Shown here: in pieces, positions 19,401 to 27,742 of the stretch
Position numbering within the stretch: position 1 is the first letter of the stretch
Layout of the letters: every line of letters starts with the position of its first letter
Assembly: GCA_964432885.1 (NCBI GenBank)
Contig: CAYSPG010000001.1
Span: forward strand, 434,001-498,000
DNA length: 64,000 nucleotides
Reading direction: 5' to 3'
Source: CAYSPG01 sp964432885
GTDB lineage: Bacteria; Bacteroidota; Bacteroidia; AKYH767-A; OLB10
Notes under the pieces: model-generated
What the model was told of the DNA's origin: nothing
Databases searched by the model: none
The model's input: the letters and a program-made list of their open reading frames with translations, nothing else
Program-made: the position numbers and the translations under genes

Positions 19401-21955
19401 ATACTTTGATTTAAACCGGCATAGGCTACCGGCATAGTGTTTACGGTTACCTGTACAGTATCAGTGTTTTCGCAACCATTCGCATCGGTAACTTTTACAA
19501 TATAGTTAGTGGTAATAACAGGGTTAACAGTTATGCTACTTGTGGTTGCACCACCTGGAGTCCAAAGATATGAAACTCCGCCTGTGGCTAAAAGAGTTGC
19601 GCTGCCTCCTGTACATATCGCCTGATCAACTCCTGCATTGGCTGCCGGCAATGCACTAACATTTACATAAACGCTATCAGTAGCTGTGCATCCGGCTGCA
19701 TTAGAAACCTGAACCACATAATTGGTAGGTACTGCAGGAGCCACTGTTATGCTGGCATTGGTAGAACCACCCGGATTCCACAAATAAGTTCCTCCACCCG
19801 TTGCTGTAAGAGTAACATTGGAACCTGCACAAGATGTTTGGTCAGCGCCTGCATTGGCAACAGGAGCTGGAACTACTGTTACCAAAACGGTATCGCTATT
19901 GCCACAGCCATTGGCATCAGTTACTGATACAATGTAATTTGTTGTTGTAGATGGAGTCACAGTTATCGCACTTGTGGTTAACCCACCGGGAGTCCACAAA
20001 TAGGTAAGTCCACCGGTTGCCGAAAGGTTAACAGGTGTACCCTGGCAAACAGTTTGGTTGGAACCGGCATTGGGAGTTGGCAGTGGTAAAGGAAATACAT
20101 TTAAATAAACACTGTCACGTACCACAGGTGTACAACCATTGGGTGATGATATATCTACATAATACCACATACTTGCAGAAGCTGTAGCAACAGGATTTGC
20201 AATGTTAGGGTTATTCAATCCTGTTGTTGGTGTCCAGCTATATTGGTAAGAAGACGATGAAGGTATAGTGCTTACATTTAACTGCACCAGTTGCGTCTGA
20301 CAAAGAGTGCTGGCAACTTGTGTAATTACAGTTTGAGGTGGGTCGGGTATTTCAACATTAAAATAATACTCTGTTTCACAACCTGAAATGGATTGCATAC
20401 CATGTTGAATATAAACATCGGGAACAATGGGTGGTACTAAAGTGAGTACTTGTCCAAAGCCTATGGTGTCAGTTGGGTTGGTAGATGTTGACCACCATGT
20501 ACCATACAGCACACTTGTGGCACCAATATGAATAGTATCTGATGAACATAAAATAGAATCAACAATTATTGGTTGTGCTTTGCTGAACGAACCAACAGAA
20601 TATGCATAACTTTCTGCACTGCCTGTACCATAAACATAAGCAGTAAATCCACTATCGGCTTCTAATGTATGGCTGCCTTGTGCCAATGGAAGTTGGGCGT
20701 ATGACATGGTTGCGCAATTGGCCAATGTAGAAAAGGCCGCTGCGGGTACATTTATACCATCTAACTTTAACTGGCTAATGTGCGAGGTTCGCATAACCAC
20801 ATTTACATCGTGTTGTGTAATTACAGTAGAGGTGATGGTACTAAAAGTTACTTTATCAATTTTTTGTTCTTCGGCATTCAGGTACATCATTGATGGGTCG
20901 CCTGCTCCGGCACATGATACACCTTCCATATATTGAATAACACAAATAGGTTTATTAGCCGTAATACATCGGGTGCCTGTGGCACCATTTATGGTTATAT
21001 ACTGACCTGCACCCAAAAATCCGGGTACACCGTTAATGGCATAAGTAGTTGCATTTTGATCAGCCATAATCCTAAGTGAATAACTGCTGGCAAACGAAAA
21101 TGGAACAGCATAATATGTTTTACCCCAGTAACCTGTAGGTAATGCTTGTTCATAAATAATATCGCAAGCAGTACAGCCTTGTGGAATATAAGAACACACT
21201 ACTCCAGAAAATACAGCAAAGGGCCTGCAAGAACCGCTTGAGTCGGTACCTTTAATAAGTGTGCCTGTTAAATCATCGCTATATAAAGCGGCAATAAGCT
21301 GATATGATTCACCAGCATCTAAGTTAACTGTAAAGGGCACACCTGCAACGTGTCCTCCCAAAGTGTTGGATGTGGGTGTTATCTCTACCTGAGTTCCATC
21401 TTCGGTGGCCACCACCAGTAAGTCTGAATTAAGTTTTGGCAAAGCGCTCCACTGAACACCTGTGTAACTTCCTACCCTGTACTCGGTGCCCAGCGATTGC
21501 TTTGGGTACACAACCGTAGCATCCGAACTGTAATCCTGAAATGAGATAGCAAATACACTAACCGTATCAAGCGATGTTATTTGAACTCCTTTGTTCTCTA
21601 CCACATCGGATGTTGTATGTTCTACTTGTGGTATTGATAAAGTAATAGTAGTGGTTTGGTTTGCCAATACAGTAAAAGGTTGCGACCACGCTTGCTTGGG
21701 TATTGCAATGGTACCTGATGTATTTACCGTTGAGGTAATAAATACCTCGCAGCGCCTGGTATAAAACTGGGGATTGTACGGAAACCCCAGCCAAAAATCT
21801 TTTCCTTTGGTAGGAATTACCTGGCTAAAGGTGACATCATTAAGTAGTAGAATGAAGAAAATGAGAAATAAACTGCAGTGAAGTTTTTTGGATGAGTGCT
21901 TCAGGTTTCCGGCCCGCAATAACCGGAAAAACAAACTCCGCGCTATTCTATTCAT
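16472..21955 (-). CDS. giant surface adhesin: IgGFc-binding domain, 12 tandem repeats, 3 PKD, type B T9SS sorting domain
   Basis: A 1827-residue precursor. A signal peptide (LFLIFFILLLNDVTFSQ) follows an extended basic N-terminus. Residues of about 50-430 resemble the IgGFc-binding N-terminal domain (DFWLGFP, IPQGCTACDI, WGKTYYAVPF). Twelve tandem repeats of about 72 residues follow, encoded at about 17490-20085, each with NAG-ICxG-ATLxATGG-YxWxPGG-ITVxP-VTDANGC. Three PKD domains (WTFGDG, WQFGDG, WDFGDN) lead to a CHU_C domain: FPNSFTPDADGRND, IYNRWGNEIF, GWDGMNKG, GVYVFKA. It should be exported by type IX secretion. Related repeats occur in the SprB adhesin of gliding bacteria, so a role in adhesion or gliding is likely but not shown. 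Confidence 0.92.
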   Translation of the reverse strand: MNRIARSLFFRLLRAGNLKHSSKKLHCSLFLIFFILLLNDVTFSQVIPTKGKDFWLGFPYNPQFYTRRCEVFITSTVNTSGTIAIPKQAWSQPFTVLANQTTTITLSIPQVEHTTSDVVENKGVQITSLDTVSVFAISFQDYSSDATVVYPKQSLGTEYRVGSYTGVQWSALPKLNSDLLVVATEDGTQVEITPTSNTLGGHVAGVPFTVNLDAGESYQLIAALYSDDLTGTLIKGTDSSGSCRPFAVFSGVVCSYIPQGCTACDIIYEQALPTGYWGKTYYAVPFSFASSYSLRIMADQNATTYAINGVPGFLGAGQYITINGATGTRCITANKPICVIQYMEGVSCAGAGDPSMMYLNAEEQKIDKVTFSTITSTVITQHDVNVVMRTSHISQLKLDGINVPAAAFSTLANCATMSYAQLPLAQGSHTLEADSGFTAYVYGTGSAESYAYSVGSFSKAQPIIVDSILCSSDTIHIGATSVLYGTWWSTSTNPTDTIGFGQVLTLVPPIVPDVYIQHGMQSISGCETEYYFNVEIPDPPQTVITQVASTLCQTQLVQLNVSTIPSSSSYQYSWTPTTGLNNPNIANPVATASASMWYYVDISSPNGCTPVVRDSVYLNVFPLPLPTPNAGSNQTVCQGTPVNLSATGGLTYLWTPGGLTTSAITVTPSTTTNYIVSVTDANGCGNSDTVLVTVVPAPVANAGADQTSCAGSNVTLTATGGGTYLWNPGGSTNASITVAPAVPTNYVVQVSNAAGCTATDSVYVNVSALPAANAGVDQAICTGGSATLLATGGVSYLWTPGGATTSSITVNPVITTNYIVKVTDANGCENTDTVQVTVNTMPVAYAGLNQSICSGVQATLTATGGTSYMWYPGGLAGSSITVNPATNTSYWVIATDANGCTDTDTVLVTVNQSPFAYAGINQTLCTGQSATLTASGGGSYVWTPGGSTSNTITVSPVTTSSYSVLVTNASGCTDTDTVTVIINPLPAASAGVNQSICVGSSATLTAAGGTSYVWNPGGFTTNSITVSPVTTSSYIVEVTDSNSCKNTDTVVVTVNLLPAANAGIDKTICSGSSTLLTATGGASYIWSQGGNTSSISVSPVTGTTYVVTVTSSFGCTNTDTVYVAVNTSPVVSLGADKVICMGDSVILSSSIVAVTYQWTPGGAASSAITVSPSVTSTYSIIVTDVNGCTGRDTARVIVNPLPVVNAGTNQFICTGYFANLSSSTGVSYYWMPGGFTTQNITVTPVNTTSYSVEVTDSNGCKNSDSVLVTVRQLISGTSYSHAICIGNSITLSDTGGISYSWYPGGSTNDSITVSPQSNSTYIVYINAPNGCLVYDTMHVAVNPLPAANAGNDHAICKGQSTLLSATGGTSYFWITTNQAGASVSVSPAASTNYIVSVTDANGCVNTDSVFVTVNLLPVVSAGLDKQICPKDSTTLVASGALTYLWTPGGATNASVNVSPAVVTNYIVEGTDGNGCKNSDTVNVSFNPVPIALMNFSSPVCEKSSLPFNDISTISSGTIAQSIWTFGDGQSALITNPSHTYNTWGSYTVQLIVISDKGCKDTTAQQLYINASPIINFSNSDDCVWQPVQFNDLTVVPNGSISNWLWQFGDGSSDSTSNPLHAFANSGNYNVSLSVTSDSGCTTTFVKADAIYIYPLPDAHFIATPPEVSILYPTIKFVDQSSGGATWKWDFGDNIGTSSAQNPIYIYGDTGLFTVQMILTSSYGCLDTTYGEVYVMPTLTIYFPNSFTPDADGRNDYWHPVGIGISNLKYSIYNRWGNEIFNTSDLTKGWDGMNKGIACQQGVYVFKASATDYKGIKRDYTGVITLLK

Positions 21956-22155
21956 GCCAGTAAGGGTTGGTAAAAAAAATGTTAGTTATATTTTCATGCA
22001 CTAAAATCAAGCCAAACTTTTTTTAACTCATTTGACCTAACAATAATACAACTTTTTTTAATTACTTAAAGCTATTTATAAATTAACTTTTAACTTAACC
22101 ATACCTCACGAGCGCGCCAAAGTTCTACTCAAAAAAAATAAGTATCCTCTACTTC

Positions 22156-22506
22156 TTATTTTTTCAGACAACAAGCATCAAATTTTTCTAGCGCTTTAGG
22201 GTTAGCTTTAATATCATCGGCATCATAACCAATGTTGGCAATGGCTTGTCGTATTTTTTCGGGTGTTGTTTTGCCGGTGTTAAAGGTGATAGTAAAAGTC
22301 ATTGCCATGTCATCAAACTTAGCAAAAGTTACGCCTTTAATATATGGCAGTTCTTTTTTTATTCTATCACCACAACTTTCGCATTGCAGGCAATGGTCGC
22401 AATAAATTGTGGTTTTAATTACGATGGTTTCGGTTTTTTTATTGCTTGAAATTGCAAAAGCAGGCAGTAACAACAAAGAGATGATTACGAATGTATTTTT
22501 TATCAT
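22156..22506 (-). CDS. exported heavy-metal-associated (HMA) domain protein
   Basis: A 116-residue protein with an N-terminal signal segment (IISLLLLPAFAISS) and one HMA ferredoxin-like domain. The metal loop is unusually rich: CDHCLQCESC is a CxxCxxCxxC run where ordinary HMA domains have one CxxC. The rest (GVTFAKFDDMAMTFTITF, TTPEKIRQAIANIGYDAD) is standard. A CC pair sits five residues from the C-terminus. It may bind copper, zinc or mercury in the periplasm; which one cannot be said. No metal ATPase is adjacent. The next locus upstream is the LipL32-like pseudogene. Confidence 0.82.
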   Translation of the reverse strand: MIKNTFVIISLLLLPAFAISSNKKTETIVIKTTIYCDHCLQCESCGDRIKKELPYIKGVTFAKFDDMAMTFTITFNTGKTTPEKIRQAIANIGYDADDIKANPKALEKFDACCLKK

Positions 22507-22571
22507 TTTGTTTTATATATAAAGAAAAGGTAAATATAACATATATTAAACTTCCCTTTTACAATGGTTAT

Positions 22572-23253
22572 TTATTTTGATATTTCTTCAAGAGTTTTAG
22601 CCATCTTAACTCCTGGCAATTTTACTGGAGCACCAATTTGTGCTACAAATCTACCCTGTACTTCTCCTTTTTTAAAGGTAGTAAACCCAATACGGCATAA
22701 CCCTGATACCAAAGATTTCATCGGGTCGCTTGTCTCGTTAGTTTTCCTAAGCAGTGAATTGTACTTGCTGCCTGATGGCTGAGCAGGAAGTTTACCCGAA
22801 TCATCGTTATTTCCATACGGTACCCATTGGGCTGTTTTTCTTTTTGATGATGCATCAGGAGGGTTGGTAACTTCCAAGCGCGTTCAAACGAAATCCAGGT
22901 ATCAAAATTAATTGTTTTATCACCCATGTTTTCTTTATAGTCGGCTGCTTGCATATCTCCTTACCCTGCATTTTGTCAGGCACAGGAGATACAATACGAA
23001 TTCATATTCAGGAGCCACAGCAGGTATCCATACATATACATAATACTATTTTTTACCATCACGCTCTTCATCAGGTGCCGAACCGGGTTTTACATATCCG
23101 TAATAACTCGAAATATCGGTGTATGGCACTCGAACCTCTTTACCCATTACCGATTTAATTCCCATGTCAGCCCCAAATTTGTCAAGCTTTTGAGCCAAAG
23201 TGGTTCTTGCAACAAATGCTTCTACTACAACTGCTATAATTGTTTTTTCTTAT
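22572..23253 (-). pseudogene. decayed LipL32-like surface lipoprotein gene
   Basis: Read in pieces across frames, this stretch spells a protein strongly reminiscent of Leptospira LipL32. The pieces in order are KTIIAVVVEAF (signal-like), FGADMGIKSVMGKEVRVPYT, an in-frame TAG at 23046-23048, YYVYVWIPAVAPEYE, a one-base shift near 23000 leading to IRIVSPVPDK, a shift near 22950 leading to INFDTWISFERAW, and a shift near 22875 leading to KYNSLLR, GLCRIGFTTFKKGEVQGRFV and the end. From memory LipL32 has YFYVWVPAV, MISP, FDTWIRVER, KYNSL and GLYRISFTTYKPGEV in the same order. No usable start codon is seen. One nonsense and three frameshifts argue for a dead gene, unless they are assembly errors. 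Confidence 0.75.
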
Positions 23254-23477
23254 GTTTATTTTTTAATTTAGTTTTTGTTTTTTTCTACCCTTTTATAGGG
23301 GTGTTTCGGCTTCACACTTATGCAATTAAAAATAACTTTACATGCACACTTCTTAAATTCATTGCATGACTTAACTCATTGCCCAAAAGCCTTAACCGGT
23401 TTTGCTCTTGCAGCAGGTTTCAAATACACTAATTAACACCGGTGAATAATTAATACCTGCCGATATTAAAAAAATTA

Positions 23478-23485
23478 TACATTTG
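23478..23485 (+). promoter_or_regulatory. putative -7 box before the type B cargo gene
   Basis: TACATTTG matches TAnnTTTG perfectly and lies 43 bases before the start codon at 23529. No good TTG element is found about 19 bases upstream, so support is partial. The rest of the 275-base gap on its left is AT-rich with no gene seen. Confidence 0.4.
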
Positions 23486-23528
23486 AGCGTTCTAAAAAAG
23501 CCCACTTCATCCGCTACCTATCTAAAAA

Positions 23529-25292
23529 ATGAAAACAAAACGGCTTTTCGTTTTTATAGTATTGAGTTTTTGCATCAGCAAGGTCTATTCTCAAGCCGAT
23601 TGCTGCAATAATATTGGCTTTGAATCGGGCACCATTGGCGGATGGTCTGCATACAAGGGGTTTGCAATAGTAGTTAACGATGCTCAATGGAATGCATTTG
23701 TTGATACCGCTACAAATGCGTCACTTTTAGACAGGCACCAGCATGTAATAAACACCGTTTCGGTAATTGATAGTTTTAGCAATAACGATGCCTGCATGAC
23801 ATCGTTGCTGCCCGGTTCGGGTAAATCGGTACGTTTAGGCAACGCCCTTTCGGGATATGGCGCTGCACGTATGGATTACCGAATAACCATTGACTCATGC
23901 AATACCGGATTAATGTATTCGTATGCATTGGTTCTACAAGACCCTGGTCACTCGCCTGAAGACCAGCCTCGCTTTGATGTAAAAATTACCGATACTTTGG
24001 GCAATGTTTTGGGTGGGACATGCGGATTTTATTCGGTATATGCAGGCAGCGACCCCAGTTTTCATCAGGGCTTAGGGTCAGTGTTATATAAATGCTGGAG
24101 CAGCGTATGCGTTGATTTACGAGCATACATTGGTCAAACTGTGGTAGTATCATTTAGAGCGCAAGACTGCGGCCAAGGTGCACACTTTGGATATGCATAC
24201 ATTGATGCCAGGTGTATACAACTTGAAAGCCGTGCAACCATTTGCCCAGGTGCAATGAATCTAATTAAACTTACAGCCCCTCCAGGCTTTAGCGCGTATC
24301 AATGGTTTACTCCTAACGGCCAACCCATAACCACAACTGGCGGCACAAGCGATACCTGTTTTTACACCGGCACGTTTTTACCAGGCGATACATTTAAAGT
24401 TCAGCTAACCTCAATACCTGGTTGCTTAAGCATGATGAATGTTGTACTTGACAATGTTCCATTAAACATGCAAACTGATGTTACCACTGGTAATTGCCCG
24501 TTTGACACGGCAGTAATTAATGTACGATCAAACAATGGTTCGCCCGGTTTTTTTACCGAAGTATTTAACCAAAACACCAATACAATAGTGGCCACCGCCT
24601 CATCAAACATTGCCAACTTTAACTTTACAGTAGGTGATGGTTTGTTTATAGTAACTCTGCGCGACTCGGCTGGATGCCGTACATCCGATACGCTATTAAT
24701 AAGCCACCCTTCTTTTGATACACTTACCAACACTGCCCAATATTGCATAGGAGATACAGGTGTGTTTTTAAGTCCTCCTGCAGACGCAATGGTACATGCG
24801 CCTTACACATGGTACACATACCCCGACTATACAGTTATTGAAAACGGATTTGGCGACACTTTAAATGCGTTGCAACCTTATGAGGGGCAGGCGTATTATG
24901 TAACATGGAAAGATGACAATAACTGCACAAGGCGGTCGGTGGTAAACATTGATGCCGGTGGCGAAGGTTTGCAATTTTTACCAGATGGCCTTGTTAATGT
25001 ATTTACACCAAATGATGATGGTAAAAACGACAGGTTTTATCCTTACAATTCAAATACTTTATCAAGCAACGAAATAAATTATTACACCAACAGTTATAAC
25101 ATTAGAATTTATAACAGGTGGGGCAATAAAGTATTTGAAACCGATAACTACCTTCAGCCGTGGGATGGCACTTTTAATGGCAAACTTTGTACTGCCGGTG
25201 TTTATTACTGGATAACAAACTTTAGCAATCGCTGTGGAGATGGAGCATCACAAACCAAAGAGCATAAAGGCGTGGTGCATTTAGTTAAATAA
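23529..25292 (+). CDS. secreted protein with type B (CHU_C) T9SS sorting domain
   Basis: A 587-residue precursor with a signal peptide (LFVFIVLSFCISKVYSQ). The mature N-terminus CCNNIGFESGTIGGW opens a beta-rich domain of about 210 residues (VRLGNALSGYGAARMDY, VSFRAQDCGQGAHFGYAYID) like the carbohydrate-binding or jelly-roll regions of similar surface proteins. Ig-like segments follow with SprB-type wording (TLRDSAGC). The C-terminal 90 residues are CHU_C: NVFTPNDDGKNDRFYP, IRIYNRWGNKVFE, PWDGTFNGK, GVYYW. It is expected to be surface-exposed after type IX export. No enzyme motif is seen and the ligand is unknown. Confidence 0.88.
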   Translation: MKTKRLFVFIVLSFCISKVYSQADCCNNIGFESGTIGGWSAYKGFAIVVNDAQWNAFVDTATNASLLDRHQHVINTVSVIDSFSNNDACMTSLLPGSGKSVRLGNALSGYGAARMDYRITIDSCNTGLMYSYALVLQDPGHSPEDQPRFDVKITDTLGNVLGGTCGFYSVYAGSDPSFHQGLGSVLYKCWSSVCVDLRAYIGQTVVVSFRAQDCGQGAHFGYAYIDARCIQLESRATICPGAMNLIKLTAPPGFSAYQWFTPNGQPITTTGGTSDTCFYTGTFLPGDTFKVQLTSIPGCLSMMNVVLDNVPLNMQTDVTTGNCPFDTAVINVRSNNGSPGFFTEVFNQNTNTIVATASSNIANFNFTVGDGLFIVTLRDSAGCRTSDTLLISHPSFDTLTNTAQYCIGDTGVFLSPPADAMVHAPYTWYTYPDYTVIENGFGDTLNALQPYEGQAYYVTWKDDNNCTRRSVVNIDAGGEGLQFLPDGLVNVFTPNDDGKNDRFYPYNSNTLSSNEINYYTNSYNIRIYNRWGNKVFETDNYLQPWDGTFNGKLCTAGVYYWITNFSNRCGDGASQTKEHKGVVHLVK

Positions 25293-25313
25293 TATAAGTA
25301 CGCACACCTTTCT

Positions 25314-26393
25314 TTATTTGGTTAGCACCTTTAAATAGGCTTTTTTATTTGCATGCAGCGAAAAATAATTAACCACCGTTTTGCGTGCGGCAGTGCCTAA
25401 ATCTTTTCTTAACGATTCATCTCTAATCAGATTTTTTAATGCTGCTGTCCATTCATCATCATCATTTACCAAAAAGCCGTTTACACCGTTTCTAATTATT
25501 CTAAAGTTTGCACCTATTGCTGTGGCCACTGTGGGTATACCCAGCCCCATGTACTGTAACGCTTTAAGTCCGCTTTTACCATATACCCACTTTTCATCCG
25601 GTAACGGGTATAACCCAATATCCATTTTAAGCAAGTCCTCGGTTTCTGTTTCGGCATTCCATTTAATGGCCTTCACATCTATGCCTTCCATAGTAAATTG
25701 TTCATCGCCAATTACCAAAAGCGTAAAGTCAAATTCCTTTTTTAGTTCAATAAAAACATTTTTAAGCAAATGCACAAAACGTGCTGTGCTGTGGCTTCCA
25801 CTCCACCCCAGCACAATTTTATTTTTAACAGCATAATTCTCCCTTGGCTTATACACATCGGTATTTATTGTAGAAGAAATATCGGTCGTATTTTGATTAA
25901 ATTTTTTTACAAAATCATCAAGCATAGGTGTGCAGGTAATTACATGATGAGCATGCTTCATCAGGTAAATGGCTTTGGCTTTTCCTTTTAATGATTCAAA
26001 CAATTTATTGGCGCTGCTGCTATGTCCCAAAAAAATTAAATCATCAATATCATACACCACACGCTTGGCCAGCAAGCAATAAAGCCATTCAAACACCGGA
26101 AAGCCCAGTGGGGTAACCCACAGGTGAATATACACTACATCGTATTTGCGAATAAAAAACAAGTCGCGCAACCTGCGACCATACCCCATTAAGGTATGCA
26201 CCATTTTTTGAACTATGAATCCATGCCTGTAAATAATTTTCCAAAACGTTTCGTCAATAAATGAATGGGTAGTAATTTCAAAACCTGCTTCTTCAAAAAA
26301 AGGATAGTACTGCTCATACTTTAAACGCTGGCTGGGGGCTTTGTTTACAGGGTAAGGTGCTACAAACAGTATTTTCTTTTTCTTATTACTCAT
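25314..26393 (-). CDS. glycosyltransferase, GT4-like
   Basis: A 359-residue GT-B type protein. The N-terminal half has ILFVAPYPVNKAPSQRLKYEQY; the C-terminal half has VLGWSGSHSTARFV, MDIGLYPLPDEKWVYGKSGLKALQYMGLGIPTVAT (a nucleotide-sugar site with the acidic EKW-G-K region) and GVNGFLVNDDDEW. It would add a sugar from a nucleotide donor to a surface glycan in the cytoplasm. Its start overlaps the stop of the preceding glycosyltransferase by four bases (ATGA), so the two are translationally coupled. Together with the divergent CapD-like gene they form a small polysaccharide locus. Confidence 0.88.
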   Translation of the reverse strand: MSNKKKKILFVAPYPVNKAPSQRLKYEQYYPFFEEAGFEITTHSFIDETFWKIIYRHGFIVQKMVHTLMGYGRRLRDLFFIRKYDVVYIHLWVTPLGFPVFEWLYCLLAKRVVYDIDDLIFLGHSSSANKLFESLKGKAKAIYLMKHAHHVITCTPMLDDFVKKFNQNTTDISSTINTDVYKPRENYAVKNKIVLGWSGSHSTARFVHLLKNVFIELKKEFDFTLLVIGDEQFTMEGIDVKAIKWNAETETEDLLKMDIGLYPLPDEKWVYGKSGLKALQYMGLGIPTVATAIGANFRIIRNGVNGFLVNDDDEWTAALKNLIRDESLRKDLGTAARKTVVNYFSLHANKKAYLKVLTK

Positions 26394-27607
26394 CCTACCA
26401 ATCGTTTATATACCGATACATAATGCTGTTGTGCTTTATACAAATCGTAAATTTCAAAAGCGTTTTTTCTTATTTCTTGTGCCTGAACTTTTACAGCCTC
26501 ATCTATTTTACGTATAGCTTCTTCAAAATCTTCATCTTTAAAATCATCAATAATGATTCCGCCTCTTGTGTTTAACACCGTTTGTTTTACATCGCCCACA
26601 CCGCTATTGCACAGGCAGGGTATGCCCATAGCCAGTAATTCACCCAATTTAGTTGGCGAACTTGAAAGTTTGCTGTAACAGGCTTTTATAAACGACACAC
26701 TCAAATCACTTGCCTTAGCCAAAAAAGGAACCTGCGTGCGTGTGCCAGAGGTAAGTATCAAATCATTTATATCCACACCGGCTTGTGAAGCTTTGAATTT
26801 TATTAAATCATGCTCGCCATTGCTTATAAACAAAAAACGGGCATTGGGTTTTTTCTTTTTTAACACACAAAAAAAACGCAACATTTCATCCAGCATATAC
26901 CATGTGCCTATTGAGCCCAGGTAACTTATCACAAAATCGCTTTGACTAATATTTAGTTTGCGTCTCGACTCCTGTTTTGTTTGTTCATCGGTAACTGTAA
27001 ACAAATTAAAATCGGCACTGCAAGGTATCACATCAATGGTGCTGCCAGAGCAACTATCCCATGTAAGCATTTCTTTTTTTCCGGCATGTGTTAATGATAT
27101 GATGGCATCTGCATTTTGCAAAAATGCTTTTTCCTTTTTCTTATAAAAATTATACAGGTATTTATAAACCGGGTTATTTAGTTTCCAAATGCTTCCATCA
27201 ACGCGCTCATCAACCCAAAAACCACGCATATCAAACAAAAACTTTGTTTGGTATTTTCTTTTAAGCATCAGCCCCGCATCGGCACTAACATAACTGCGGC
27301 AATGAACAAGTTTAAAATTTTCGCGTTTATGCAATCGTTCGGCCTTTGCCTTTAAATTCATCAAATCAAAATATTTTGACAGCAGAGGAGGTCTTTTTGT
27401 AAATAAAATATGTTCCCACTCAATATTGTTTTCGGACAATAGTTTTCTGATGCGGTTGCCATCCGTCTTGTATCTACCAGGCTTTTCGGTACTTAACAAA
27501 GTAACCTTGTAACCGGCTTGAGCAACTCCAATTACGTACGGAATTACCTGACTTTGACCAAGGGCATCCGTCATCCCGTCATACGATATATAAAGCGTTT
27601 TTATCAA
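26390..27607 (-). CDS. glycosyltransferase family 4 protein
   Basis: A 405-residue GT4 enzyme. The start MIKTLYISYDGMTDALGQSQ is a typical opening for polysaccharide GT4 proteins and uses a TTG codon, as no upstream in-frame ATG exists before a stop. The donor-binding half shows VISYLGSIGTWYMLDEML, FLISNGEH-type wording and PTKLGELLAMGIPCLCNSGVGD. It probably extends the same glycan as the coupled downstream transferase. A 135-base divergent promoter region separates it from the CapD-like gene. Confidence 0.88.
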   Translation of the reverse strand: MIKTLYISYDGMTDALGQSQVIPYVIGVAQAGYKVTLLSTEKPGRYKTDGNRIRKLLSENNIEWEHILFTKRPPLLSKYFDLMNLKAKAERLHKRENFKLVHCRSYVSADAGLMLKRKYQTKFLFDMRGFWVDERVDGSIWKLNNPVYKYLYNFYKKKEKAFLQNADAIISLTHAGKKEMLTWDSCSGSTIDVIPCSADFNLFTVTDEQTKQESRRKLNISQSDFVISYLGSIGTWYMLDEMLRFFCVLKKKKPNARFLFISNGEHDLIKFKASQAGVDINDLILTSGTRTQVPFLAKASDLSVSFIKACYSKLSSSPTKLGELLAMGIPCLCNSGVGDVKQTVLNTRGGIIIDDFKDEDFEEAIRKIDEAVKVQAQEIRKNAFEIYDLYKAQQHYVSVYKRLVG

Positions 27608-27696
27608 TGCGTTTAATGCAAATAAGTGGCAAATATAAAATTAATGAATGTGGACAGAAACACAAACCATACCGGCAACACCTATCATTAATTTTT

Positions 27697-27704
27697 TACA
27701 TTTG
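27697..27704 (+). promoter_or_regulatory. putative -7 box of the CapD-like gene
   Basis: TACATTTG matches the Bacteroidota TAnnTTTG consensus and is 38 bases before the start at 27743. The expected upstream TTG is not clear. Confidence 0.4.
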
Positions 27705-27742
27705 GCATCGCTGTAAAAGCAATAGTTTATAAAGCTTAGAAA

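Noticed and set aside
17490..20085. CRISPR-like or satellite array
   Set aside because: The 216-base periodicity is fully explained by a translated 72-residue protein repeat in an open frame; units differ and there are no spacers of the CRISPR kind.
22564..23158. Plus-strand open frames over the LipL32-like remnant
   Set aside because: Their translations match nothing I know, while the minus strand gives an ordered set of LipL32-like blocks.
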